Source of the DNA: Casimicrobiaceae bacterium
GTDB taxonomy: Bacteria > Pseudomonadota > Gammaproteobacteria > Burkholderiales > Casimicrobiaceae
Direction of reading: 5' to 3'
DNA length: 64,000 nucleotides
Assembly: GCA_026646885.1 (NCBI GenBank)
Contig: JAPKHK010000007.1
Span: forward strand, 1-64,000
Shown: positions 15,568 to 23,619 of the stretch, piece by piece
Layout of the letters: each line of letters starts with the position of its first letter
How positions within the stretch are numbered: position 1 is the stretch's first letter
Notes under the pieces: model-generated
Database searches by the model: none
Seen by the model: the letters and a program-made list of their open reading frames with translations, nothing else
Told to the model about the DNA's origin: nothing
Made by a program: the position numbers and the translations under genes

Positions 15568-16479
15568 ATGCAAGCCGCTCTCGCCCGCTTCTTCGACGGT
15601 GACGTTTGGCACAGCTTCCGCCATTCGCCGATGGCGATCGCGGCGGCGGCGATCGCTTTCGTCTGCCTCTTTTGCGCTCTCTTCGCCAACTGGGTGGCAC
15701 CGCACAACCCTTTCGACCTGGCGACCCTCGAATTGGGCGACGCGCGCCTGCCGCCTGCTTGGGAAGAAGAGGGCAAGGCGAAATACCTCTTGGGCACCGA
15801 CGACCAGGGGCGGGACATTCTTTCCGCCTTGATTTATGGCGCGCGCATTTCGCTGTTGGTGGGCATGGCCTCGGTGCTTTTGTCGGTGGTGGTGGGCGTG
15901 GCGCTGGGGCTCTTGTCGGGCTTCGTCGGCGGCAAGACCGACGCCTTCATCATGCGCGTTTGCGACGTGATGCTCTCTTTTCCTTCCATCCTCATTGCGC
16001 TTTTGATCGACGGCGTGGGGCGCGCGATGTTTCCCAATGCGCATGACACTTTGGCCTTTGCCGTGCTCATCCTCGCCATTGCGCTGCCGGGTTGGGTGCC
16101 TTATGCCCGCACGGTGCGCGGTTCAACCTTAGTGGAACGCAACAAGGAGTACGTGCAGGCGGCGCGGGTAATCGGCGTGGCGCCGGCGCGCATCATGCGG
16201 CGCCATGTGTTGCCCAATGTGCTGGGCCCGGTACTGGTGCTAGCCACCATTCAAGTGGCGCAGGCCATCCTCACCGAAGCGACCTTGTCTTTCCTGGGGG
16301 TGGGCGTGCCACCCACGCAGCCGTCGCTGGGCACGCTCATTCGCGTCGGCAATGATTTTCTGTTTTCCGGCGAGTGGTGGATCACCATTTTCCCCGGCGT
16401 CATGCTGGTGCTGATCGCACTTTCAGTGAACCTCTTGGGCGACTGGTTGCGCGACGCCCTCAACCCCCGATTGCGTTGA
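15568..16479 (+). CDS. ABC transporter permease, DppC/OppC type
   Basis: A 303-residue inner-membrane permease. It has an N-terminal OppC-type helix (MAIAAAAIAFVCLFCALFANWVAPHNPFD), the typical LLGTDDQGRDILSALIYGARISL, and the EAA loop AARVIGVAPARIMRRHVLPNVLGPVLVL. About six spans are visible. It partners the DppB-type protein encoded at 10911. It is followed after 4 bp by the first ATPase gene. It sits immediately after the repeat array. Confidence 0.92.
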   Translation: MQAALARFFDGDVWHSFRHSPMAIAAAAIAFVCLFCALFANWVAPHNPFDLATLELGDARLPPAWEEEGKAKYLLGTDDQGRDILSALIYGARISLLVGMASVLLSVVVGVALGLLSGFVGGKTDAFIMRVCDVMLSFPSILIALLIDGVGRAMFPNAHDTLAFAVLILAIALPGWVPYARTVRGSTLVERNKEYVQAARVIGVAPARIMRRHVLPNVLGPVLVLATIQVAQAILTEATLSFLGVGVPPTQPSLGTLIRVGNDFLFSGEWWITIFPGVMLVLIALSVNLLGDWLRDALNPRLR

Positions 16480-16483
16480 CGCG

Positions 16484-17467
16484 ATGGAAGCGCTGCTTGA
16501 AGTCAAAAACCTGCGCGTCGAATTCCCTACGCGGCGCGGCACGCTGCTGGCGCTGGACGACATTTCCTTCGGCATCACGCCCGGTGAAATTTTGGGCGTG
16601 GTGGGCGAATCAGGCGCGGGCAAATCGCTCACCGGTGCCGCCATCATCGGTCTTCTGGAGCCGCCTGGCCGCATCGCCGGGGGAGAAATCCGCCTCGAAG
16701 GCGAACGCATCGACAATTTGCCTCCGGAGAAATTTCGCGCCCTGCGCGGACGCAAGATCGGCGCCATTTTCCAAGACCCGCTCACTTCGCTCAACCCGCT
16801 CTACACCATCGGCAAGCAACTGGTGGAAACCATACGCACCCATCTGCCGGTGAGTGAGAAGGAAGCACGCGAACGCGCCATCAAGCTCTTGCAGGAAACC
16901 GGCATTCCGGCCGCCGAGCAGCGCATCGACCAATACCCGCACCAGTTCTCCGGCGGCATGCGCCAGCGCGTGGTGATCGCCTTGGCGCTGGCGGCCGAGC
17001 CCAAACTGATCGTCGCCGACGAGCCCACCACCGCGCTCGATGTGTCCATCCAGGCGCAGATCATTCAACTCTTGAAACGCCTGTGCAAAGTGCACGGCGC
17101 GGCGGTGATGCTGGTCACCCACGACATGGGCGTGATCGCCGAAACCTGCGATCGCGTGGCGGTGATGTATGCCGGACGAGTGGTGGAGATCGGTCCCGTG
17201 GGCGAAGTCATTCACCACCCGCAGCACCCTTACACCGTAGGCCTGATGGGCTCCATTCCGGCCATGGACGAAGACCGCGAGCGTTTGCAGCAAATCGACG
17301 GCGCGATGCCGCGGCTCAATGCCATTCCGCCGGGCTGCGCCTTCAACCCGCGCTGCCCGCGAGCCTTCGAGCGTTGCCGCCACGAACGCCCCGAGCTATT
17401 GCCCTCGGGCGCCACGCAAGCCGCGTGCTGGCTGCATGACGCGCCGCCCCACAAGGAAGCCGCATGA
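16484..17467 (+). CDS. ABC transporter ATP-binding protein, DppD/OppD type
   Basis: A 327-residue ATPase. Walker [10 protein letters not shown] (residues about 42-50), Q-loop [10 protein letters not shown], signature FSGGMRQRV, Walker [13 protein letters not shown] and the H-loop VTHDMG are all present. The C-terminal oligo_HPY region ([17 protein letters not shown]) has the cysteines seen in peptide-transporter ATPases. Its last four bases overlap the next gene. It powers uptake together with the DppF-type partner. Confidence 0.94.
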   Translation: MEALLEVKNLRVEFPTRRGTLLALDDISFGITPGEILGVVGESGAGKSLTGAAIIGLLEPPGRIAGGEIRLEGERIDNLPPEKFRALRGRKIGAIFQDPLTSLNPLYTIGKQLVETIRTHLPVSEKEARERAIKLLQETGIPAAEQRIDQYPHQFSGGMRQRVVIALALAAEPKLIVADEPTTALDVSIQAQIIQLLKRLCKVHGAAVMLVTHDMGVIAETCDRVAVMYAGRVVEIGPVGEVIHHPQHPYTVGLMGSIPAMDEDRERLQQIDGAMPRLNAIPPGCAFNPRCPRAFERCRHERPELLPSGATQAACWLHDAPPHKEAA

Positions 17468-18522
17468 ACAGCGCCGACCTCGCCCTGCCCCTCGACGCAA
17501 GCGAGAATGCCGCAAGCGTGAAGGCCGCGGACGGTACTTTGGTGGAAGTGCAAGACCTCGCCAAAGTGTTCGACGTTTCCGCACCCTGGCTCAATCGCGT
17601 GGTGGAAGGCAAGGAGCGCCAATTCGTGCATGCCGTGGACGGCGTGAGTTTTCGCATCCAGCGCGGCCAAACGCTGGCGCTGGTGGGCGAATCCGGTTGC
17701 GGCAAGAGCACCGTGGCGCGCTTGCTGGTGGGGCTTTACACGCCCACGCGCGGTACCGTGCGCTTCGATGGCCAAGACACGCAAACGACCTTCGCCACAC
17801 CTGCCGGCCGCGCTTTGCACCGCCGCATGCAAATGATTTTCCAAGACCCCTACGCCAGCCTCAACCCGCGTTGGAAAGTGCTGGACATCGTCGGCGAGCC
17901 GCTCAGAGAACACGGCCTGGTACGCGATTTGCCCGGACTCAAGGCGCGCGTGGCCGAGTTATTGCATTCGGTGGGACTGGCCGAAGCCGACAGCGAGAAG
18001 TTTCCGCATCAGTTCTCCGGCGGCCAGCGGCAGCGCATTTCCATCGCCCGGGCGCTGGCCACGCAGCCCGAGTTTCTGGTGTGCGACGAGCCCACCTCCG
18101 CACTCGATGTCTCGGTGCAGGCGCAGGTGCTGAACATCATGAAAGACTTGCAGCGGGAGCGCGGCCTCACTTATTTGTTCATTTCGCACAACCTCGCCGT
18201 GGTGCGCCATGTTTCCGACGAGGTGGGGGTGATGTATCTCGGCCGCCTCGTGGAGCTGGCGCCCAAAAAAGCGCTGTTCGCGGCAGCCCGCCACCCCTAC
18301 ACGCGCATGCTGCTCGACGCCATTCCCGACATCCACATGAGCGGCCGAGCGCGCACGCCGGTGCAGGGCGAGGTGCCCAATCCTTTGAATCCGCCCAGCG
18401 GCTGCGCTTTTCATCCGCGTTGTCCGCATGCCAACGAGCGCTGCGCCCGAGAGCGGCCACGGCTAGAAGCCCGGCAAGACGTGACCGTCGCTTGCCACGC
18501 GGTAACGGAAGGGCGAATCTGA
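17464..18522 (+). CDS. ABC transporter ATP-binding protein, DppF/OppF type
   Basis: A 352-residue ATPase. Walker [23 protein letters not shown], signature FSGGQRQRI, Walker [13 protein letters not shown] and H-loop ISHNLA are visible, with a C-terminal [17 protein letters not shown]. An N-terminal extension of about 20 residues precedes the nucleotide-binding domain. It is the last gene of the rightward transporter operon and forms the heterodimeric ATPase with the upstream gene (ATGA overlap). Confidence 0.94.
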   Translation: MNSADLALPLDASENAASVKAADGTLVEVQDLAKVFDVSAPWLNRVVEGKERQFVHAVDGVSFRIQRGQTLALVGESGCGKSTVARLLVGLYTPTRGTVRFDGQDTQTTFATPAGRALHRRMQMIFQDPYASLNPRWKVLDIVGEPLREHGLVRDLPGLKARVAELLHSVGLAEADSEKFPHQFSGGQRQRISIARALATQPEFLVCDEPTSALDVSVQAQVLNIMKDLQRERGLTYLFISHNLAVVRHVSDEVGVMYLGRLVELAPKKALFAAARHPYTRMLLDAIPDIHMSGRARTPVQGEVPNPLNPPSGCAFHPRCPHANERCARERPRLEARQDVTVACHAVTEGRI

Positions 18523-18556
18523 ACGCTTGCGATCGCCAGGTGTTGGCCGGCAACAC

Positions 18557-18583
18557 AAAAAAAAGGGGCCGCGGCGCGGCCCC
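18557..18583 (-). terminator. Intrinsic terminator for the PhoX-family gene
   Basis: GGGGCCGC-GGC-GCGGCCCC (18565-18583) is preceded on the plus strand by eight A residues. Read on the minus strand this is a GC hairpin followed by a U run, about 40 bp after the stop at 18623. No T run is present on the other side, so it serves mainly the leftward gene. Confidence 0.85.
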
Positions 18584-18622
18584 AATCTCTCGGACGAAAC
18601 TGGATGAGCACTGCAGGGTGCG

Positions 18623-20737
18623 TCAGCCGCCGATCACGCCGCCATCCGCGCGGCGAACGATCACCACCGCCGATCGCGGCCGCACTGCCGAGGTTGCCGG
18701 CCAATTGGCGAACAGTGTCGGATTGCGGGCGATGGCATTGTCGTTCAGCACCTTGCCGCTGGCGTCTTTGGGCGCGCGCGGATGGTTGCTCACCTCCCCG
18801 GGGTGTTGCACGTTGATGAATAGCGTCTTGCGGTCAGGCGTCCAGGTAATGCCGGTGATCTCGCAGCCCGAGGGTCCGACGAGGAAGCGACGGATTTCTT
18901 TGGTCTGCGGATCGCCCACCAGCATCTGGTTGTTGCCCATGTTGGCGAACTCGCCGCTGTTGCTGAAGCTGCCGTCGGTTTGAATCCACAGCCGGCCGAA
19001 ACCGTCGAACGCGAGGCCATCGGGACTGTTGAACAGGTTCTCGGCGTTGATGTTGGTCGACGGCGCGCGCTCTCCGGTGACTGAGGGCTGGCCCGCCAGA
19101 ACATAGATGTCCCAGTTGAAGGTCAGGGCGCTCGCGTCGCCGCTGCTCTCATTCCAACGCAGGATGTGCCCCCAAGAATTGTTGGTTCGCGGATTGGCCT
19201 CGTCCACCGCCGGCCGGGCGCTGCCCGCGGCGCTGGTGCCGTCGGACGCATTGTTGCTCGCCGGTGTGGTGCCGCGGCGGCTGTTGTTGGTAAGCGTGAT
19301 GTACACTTCGCCGGCCTTCTTGGGGTTGGCGGCAATCCACTCGGGCCTATCCATCATCGTAGCGCCTACACGGTCTGCGGCCTGGCGCGCCCGGATGACC
19401 ACGTCGCCCTGGCTGGTGAAGCCGTTTTCCACGGTGAGGCCATTCTGGCCGAACACCAGGGGCACCCAGTGGCCGGTGCCCATACGGTCGCCGGTGGTGG
19501 TGCCGGCTTCGAACACCGCCACGTAGAGCGTGCCCTCTTCCAGCAGCTTGCGGTTGGCGGCGCTGGTGGGGTTGGCGGCATCGAAGGTGTTCTTCGACAC
19601 GAACTTGTAGATGTATTCGTTGCGCTCGTCGCAACCCATGTACACCACGGCCTTGCCGTTGGCGGCGATGACACATTCCGCGTTTTCGTGCTTGAAGCGG
19701 CCCAGCGCCGTACGCTTGACCGGCTTGGACGCGGGTGCGAATGGATCGATTTCCACCACCCATCCGAAGCGGTTCGGCTCATTGGGCGTAGCGCTCACGT
19801 CAAAGCGCGGATCGACCGTGTGCCAACGATAACCAAACCCCGTCGCGGCAATACCGTAACGCTTTTCGAGCGTGGTCTGGGTATGTTCGCCGGTCCACCC
19901 GAAATAACCGTTGAAGTTCTCTTCGCAGGTGAGATAAGTACCCCAAGGGGTGCGACCCGCGCCGCAGTTATTGAGCGTGCCCAGCACTTCCAAACCTGCC
20001 GGGTCCGCCGCCGTTTTGAGGAGGTCGTGCCCCGCTGCCGGCCCTTGCAACTGCATGGGCGTGTTGCCGTGGATGCGCCGGTTGTAAGGCGAGCTTTTCA
20101 CGTGCTCCCAGCTGCCGTCGCTCTTGCGCTTGACGTGCAGTACGCTCACGCCATGCCCCGCCTGGCCTTTGCGCGCCTTTTCCAGCGTGAACGGTGCCAT
20201 CCAATCATCGGGATCGGTGTCCGGGGCGTAGAAATACTCGGGATTGATGTATTCGTGATTGAGCACCAAGAGGCCTTCGTCGCTGCTGTTGCCGAAGCTC
20301 TTGCTTGCGCTGGCAAAGCCGAAGTAATGCATGCCGTCGTGATTGTCGCCGACTTGTTGCTCCTGTTCGGCCGCGGTATTCGTGGCATCGCTCTTCCACG
20401 CCGGACCGAATTCGCTGATGGGTTCGCCCCAAGCCGCAAAGGCGGCAGCAACATAACCCGCGGGCACGACCACGCTATCGGCCGTGGACGTTGAAACCGC
20501 GGTGAAGCCCAGCATCCGCTCGGCCGGCAAGGGTGCGGGCTCGGGATCACCGCCCCCGCCGCCACAGCCGGAAAGGCTTAGACCACCGAAGAAAGGCAGC
20601 GCTGCGGCGCTGAATCCGCCCAGCACCACGCGGCGGCGGCCGGGGTTGATTTTTTCGGCGCGCTCCACGAGTTCTGTGAGCGAGAGGTTGCCAGAGGTGT
20701 TGCTGACGCGATCGTCGTCCTTGAAACCGAGAGACAT
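18623..20737 (-). CDS. PhoX-family phosphatase (DUF839), Tat lipoprotein
   Basis: A 704-residue protein of the PhoX/DUF839 family. PhoX enzymes are Tat-exported, Ca/Fe-dependent alkaline phosphatases that release phosphate from organic esters. The N-terminus has a long n-region, twin arginines R34-R36 (RRRVVLGG) and a lipobox LSGC with Cys58 followed by glycines, so it is probably a Tat-exported lipoprotein. Family signatures include NHEYINPEYF, GTYLTCEENFNGYFGW and NSPDGLAFDGFGRLWIQTDG. It is monocistronic, with its own terminator. No Pho box was identified with confidence. Confidence 0.85.
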   Translation of the reverse strand: MSLGFKDDDRVSNTSGNLSLTELVERAEKINPGRRRVVLGGFSAAALPFFGGLSLSGCGGGGGDPEPAPLPAERMLGFTAVSTSTADSVVVPAGYVAAAFAAWGEPISEFGPAWKSDATNTAAEQEQQVGDNHDGMHYFGFASASKSFGNSSDEGLLVLNHEYINPEYFYAPDTDPDDWMAPFTLEKARKGQAGHGVSVLHVKRKSDGSWEHVKSSPYNRRIHGNTPMQLQGPAAGHDLLKTAADPAGLEVLGTLNNCGAGRTPWGTYLTCEENFNGYFGWTGEHTQTTLEKRYGIAATGFGYRWHTVDPRFDVSATPNEPNRFGWVVEIDPFAPASKPVKRTALGRFKHENAECVIAANGKAVVYMGCDERNEYIYKFVSKNTFDAANPTSAANRKLLEEGTLYVAVFEAGTTTGDRMGTGHWVPLVFGQNGLTVENGFTSQGDVVIRARQAADRVGATMMDRPEWIAANPKKAGEVYITLTNNSRRGTTPASNNASDGTSAAGSARPAVDEANPRTNNSWGHILRWNESSGDASALTFNWDIYVLAGQPSVTGERAPSTNINAENLFNSPDGLAFDGFGRLWIQTDGSFSNSGEFANMGNNQMLVGDPQTKEIRRFLVGPSGCEITGITWTPDRKTLFINVQHPGEVSNHPRAPKDASGKVLNDNAIARNPTLFANWPATSAVRPRSAVVIVRRADGGVIGG

Positions 20738-20815
20738 GGAGGTTGCTCCGTAGCGGCTGGGATGAGGCTACCAGTATCGCCACGAGTCATGACAACGCCG
20801 TGAATCGCAGATTTC

Positions 20816-20847
20816 AAAAGGGCGACCGCCTGGCTTTGCGGTCGCCC
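20816..20847 (-). terminator. Intrinsic terminator after the fasciclin gene
   Basis: GGGCGACCGC (20820-20829) pairs with GCGGTCGCCC (20838-20847) around an 8-nt loop. On the minus strand it is followed by CTTTTGAAAT. It lies about 50 bp beyond the stop of the gene at 20895. Confidence 0.8.
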
Positions 20848-20894
20848 TGTGCCGGATCACCCACTCGGCCTGCAGCCCGATCGGGCCGCGGGAG

Positions 20895-21377
20895 TCAATT
20901 GGGCAGCACGACGCTGTCGATGACGTGGATCACTCCGTTGCTAGTGAGTATGTCGGTTTGCACTACCTTCGCCTGGTCGACCATCACCGTGCCGGATTGA
21001 ATGTCGATCGTCAAAGGCTGGCCCTGGGCGGTGCCTACCTTGCCGGCGCTCACGTCCTTGGCCAGGACTCTGCCTGGAACGACATGGTAGGTCAGCACGG
21101 CGCGCAGCTTGTCCTTGTCCTGCAAGAGGGCGTTGAGCTGGTCGGCGGGAATCTTGGCGAACGCCGCGTCGGTCGGCGCAAAAACCGTGAACGGCCCCGG
21201 CGACTTGAGCGTGTCGACCAAACCCGCGGCCTTGACCGCCGTCACCAGAGTATTGAAACTGCCCGCGGATACCGCAGTGTCGACGATGTCTTGTTTGACT
21301 TCCGCCATCGCGGTCGTGGCACTCACCGAAAGGGCCAGAGCGGCCGCCAGATTCCTTGCGAAACGTGCTGTTTGCAT
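20895..21377 (-). CDS. Fasciclin (FAS1) domain protein, secreted
   Basis: A 160-residue exported protein: signal peptide [25 protein letters not shown], then one FAS1 domain. The conserved H1 box [17 protein letters not shown] and [17 protein letters not shown] are visible, as are LTYHVVPGR and the final [15 protein letters not shown]1 proteins mediate adhesion in the envelope or periplasm, and in bacteria are often induced by ECF sigma factors under oxidative or light stress. An ECF-type promoter lies upstream and an intrinsic terminator downstream, so it is a single-gene unit. Confidence 0.93.
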   Translation of the reverse strand: MQTARFARNLAAALALSVSATTAMAEVKQDIVDTAVSAGSFNTLVTAVKAAGLVDTLKSPGPFTVFAPTDAAFAKIPADQLNALLQDKDKLRAVLTYHVVPGRVLAKDVSAGKVGTAQGQPLTIDIQSGTVMVDQAKVVQTDILTSNGVIHVIDSVVLPN

Positions 21378-21430
21378 GATGATTCACTCCATGTGGTTGA
21401 AAACAGTCGAGCCTCGTTGCTCGTAATGTC

Positions 21431-21458
21431 CTAGACAAACAGCATCGCCGAGAGTTCC
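21431..21458 (-). promoter_or_regulatory. ECF (RpoE-type) sigma promoter of the fasciclin gene
   Basis: On the minus strand GGAACT (21453-21458) is followed after 16 bp by GTCTAG (21431-21436). This matches the GGAAC(T)-N16-GTCTA pattern of extracytoplasmic-function sigma factors. The predicted start of transcription leaves a 5' leader of about 45-50 nt before the ATG at 21377. Confidence 0.65.
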
Positions 21459-21641
21459 CTACACGGCTCGAGCAATTCTCAAGTTAGGGCTATCCACAGC
21501 CATTGCCGCTTGCCACAATGGAGCTTGCCAGTTTGCTCCCCCTCCCGCGCTACCACACCTTTTGTCCACGCCAGATGTGAGCAACCCCATCCTATGCAGG
21601 GACAAGGCCCAAGCGATCCGGCACTCGTCCACCTCGATAGA

Positions 21642-22601
21642 TCAGGCATAGACAGCACGCTCGCCGGCGTCGCCGATTTCTCGCGCGCAGCCGGCCGCGC
21701 GAACCTCGCCCAAGGGTCGGACGCAAATGGAGCGCCGCCGTGGCATGCCGATCTTGAAGAACTCCCCGGTCTGCTGCAATGCAAGTGCGCTCGCCGCGCT
21801 TCTTTCGCAGTCAGACTTCTGCCCCCAGTAATCGCCGTGCCCGGCTCCGGAAATGCGCTGCTCAGTGAGCGTAGCACCCCGCCCCGGCATGTCGGGCGGC
21901 GGCCCGTGACGCCCCAGTGCGCCCATCGTCGGTTCGCCGGCGAGGGCCTGCCCTGGCCCGAAGGCAAGCATCAGTACGAGATCAGCGCGGGAATGCAGGA
22001 CGCGGATTTCCGTGCCCGCGAAATGCATCTCCCACAACAGGGTTTCGAATTCTCCGCCCGCGGCCACCATTTCGCAGGGCACCGCCGCGGCCATCAGGCA
22101 AACTCGGCGGATGCGCGGCTGACCGCGCTGCCGAAGCAGCCGCAAGGTCTCGAGGGTGACGCGGCAGCCCAGGGAGTGAGCAATGACATCGATCGTCTCC
22201 AGGCGAGGCAGCCGCCAGAGCAAGTCCGCAAGCATGGGCGCGCTGGCGCGTGCCATCGCCACGGCTCTGGGGTAGTAGAGAAAGTCCAGCCAGTCGAAGA
22301 GGCCTGGCCAAGCGGCGTCTCCGGGCCAGAAAGTGTCCGCGAGCCAGGCGTTCAAGCGCTCCGGCTGCACATCCTCATATTGCGCACACTGCCCATTGCG
22401 AAAGCGCAGGTAGGCGGCTGCCGCTTCGCCACGATGATTGTTGTAGCCGTGAATCAGCAGCAGGCACTCGCGGCGTGTCTCCGCGCCGGTGTCCGGAATC
22501 AAAGTGCCGCGCGGGAGCAGATCGCCCCCCTCGTCCTCCTGCCGCAAATTTAGTTGCAGGCTGGGCGTATAGTCCGGCGGCACGCCCTCGTATCTAGCCA
22601 C
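21642..22601 (-). CDS. Alpha/beta hydrolase (DUF900-like esterase fold)
   Basis: A 319-residue putative serine hydrolase. A strand-turn ECLLLIHGYNNHRGEAAAAY and the nucleophile elbow DVIAHSLGCRVTLETL (GxSxG-like AHSLG) resemble the DUF900 esterase/lipase group. A late GAGHGDYWG supplies a likely catalytic His. No signal peptide is visible. The GTG at 22601 overlaps the end of the upstream membrane-protein gene by 8 bp, so the two are translationally coupled and may act together. The substrate is unknown. The C-terminal 60 residues are poorly conserved in look. Confidence 0.7.
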   Translation of the reverse strand: MARYEGVPPDYTPSLQLNLRQEDEGGDLLPRGTLIPDTGAETRRECLLLIHGYNNHRGEAAAAYLRFRNGQCAQYEDVQPERLNAWLADTFWPGDAAWPGLFDWLDFLYYPRAVAMARASAPMLADLLWRLPRLETIDVIAHSLGCRVTLETLRLLRQRGQPRIRRVCLMAAAVPCEMVAAGGEFETLLWEMHFAGTEIRVLHSRADLVLMLAFGPGQALAGEPTMGALGRHGPPPDMPGRGATLTEQRISGAGHGDYWGQKSDCERSAASALALQQTGEFFKIGMPRRRSICVRPLGEVRAAGCAREIGDAGERAVYA

Positions 22602-23454
22602 CCTGGCGCACCCTGCGCAACACGTCGACCATGTCTTTGGCGATGGGCGCGAGCATGCCGCCAAACAGCGAGACCGCCAGGTAAAGAAGAAGCTGTTCGG
22701 GTGTCAAATCATCCGTTGCCGAGCCCGCCCAACAGAGCGCGGCGAAGAGCACGGCGATCCCCAGCAGATTGGCGGCGAGCTGGTTGCCACGCGCCCAACG
22801 CTCGCTCTGAAAAAGCTGGAAGGCATCGAGTTTGCGCTTGACCACTTGCTGCATGCGTGCATACATGTCAGCGCGACGCCTCGCCGTGGCGCGCTCGATC
22901 TGCCCATCGGCATCGAGAGGCGGTGGCGCGGCGGCCATTTCATACCACGCCGCAACGTCGCCCAGCTGCGCGCCGTCGGTGAGGAACAGGTACAAGCTGG
23001 GATAGCGTCCCGGGTAACCCAGCACGGTGTCCGCGGCATCCTGAACGTGCCCCATCATCTGCCCCATTTGCAGCGCGAAGAGTGCCAGCTCATAGCTGCG
23101 TTGCCGGTCGATCCACGCTTTGCTGCCGACTTCGCCGCGCCCCTCCAGAACCGCATCGACACGCTCGGCATGGCGCTCGAGCGGCATGCCCGTGGTTAAA
23201 TGGATGAGCTCCCGATAGGCCGCGCTGGCGGAGCCGTCGATGCCCACCGGAGTTTGGAAAGCGTCCGCGGCGCCGGCGAGCCAGTCGGCCACGGCGCGTG
23301 CGTGAAAGCGCGTGCGCGAATCGCGCAGCTTCTTGTATAACTCCACCAGGGCCATGGCGAACGCGCCCACTGCCGCCAGGGCGACGAAATACGTGAGCAG
23401 GAAGTCGGCAAAGAGCTCGATGCTGTTTTGCACGGCGGCCGGATCGATATCCAT
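22594..23454 (-). CDS. Membrane protein of unknown family, coupled to a hydrolase
   Basis: A 286-residue protein with one N-terminal transmembrane helix (FADFLLTYFVALAAVGAFAMALVELY, about residues 15-40) and two near the C-terminus (NLLGIAVLFAALCWAGSA and EQLLLYLAVSLFGGMLAPIA). The middle is hydrophilic and largely helical. The ATG at 23454 follows GGGAGGTGTC. It is first gene of a two-gene operon with the alpha/beta hydrolase (8-bp overlap). I do not recognise the family; it may anchor or regulate the hydrolase at the membrane. Confidence 0.7.
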   Translation of the reverse strand: MDIDPAAVQNSIELFADFLLTYFVALAAVGAFAMALVELYKKLRDSRTRFHARAVADWLAGAADAFQTPVGIDGSASAAYRELIHLTTGMPLERHAERVDAVLEGRGEVGSKAWIDRQRSYELALFALQMGQMMGHVQDAADTVLGYPGRYPSLYLFLTDGAQLGDVAAWYEMAAAPPPLDADGQIERATARRRADMYARMQQVVKRKLDAFQLFQSERWARGNQLAANLLGIAVLFAALCWAGSATDDLTPEQLLLYLAVSLFGGMLAPIAKDMVDVLRRVRQGG

Positions 23455-23619
23455 GACACCTCCCAGAGCATTGACGGGAAAGGCGCGGCGAGCACAACAC
23501 CGCGGCGATGGCACGCTTGACCATTCAACGCCGAATTTCCGTCCGTGGGAAGCGGTGTTTTCGACATTTCCCGCAAGGCCGGGCCGAGGCGAACCCGCGC
23601 TCGGCCCGCGACCGCTTTT

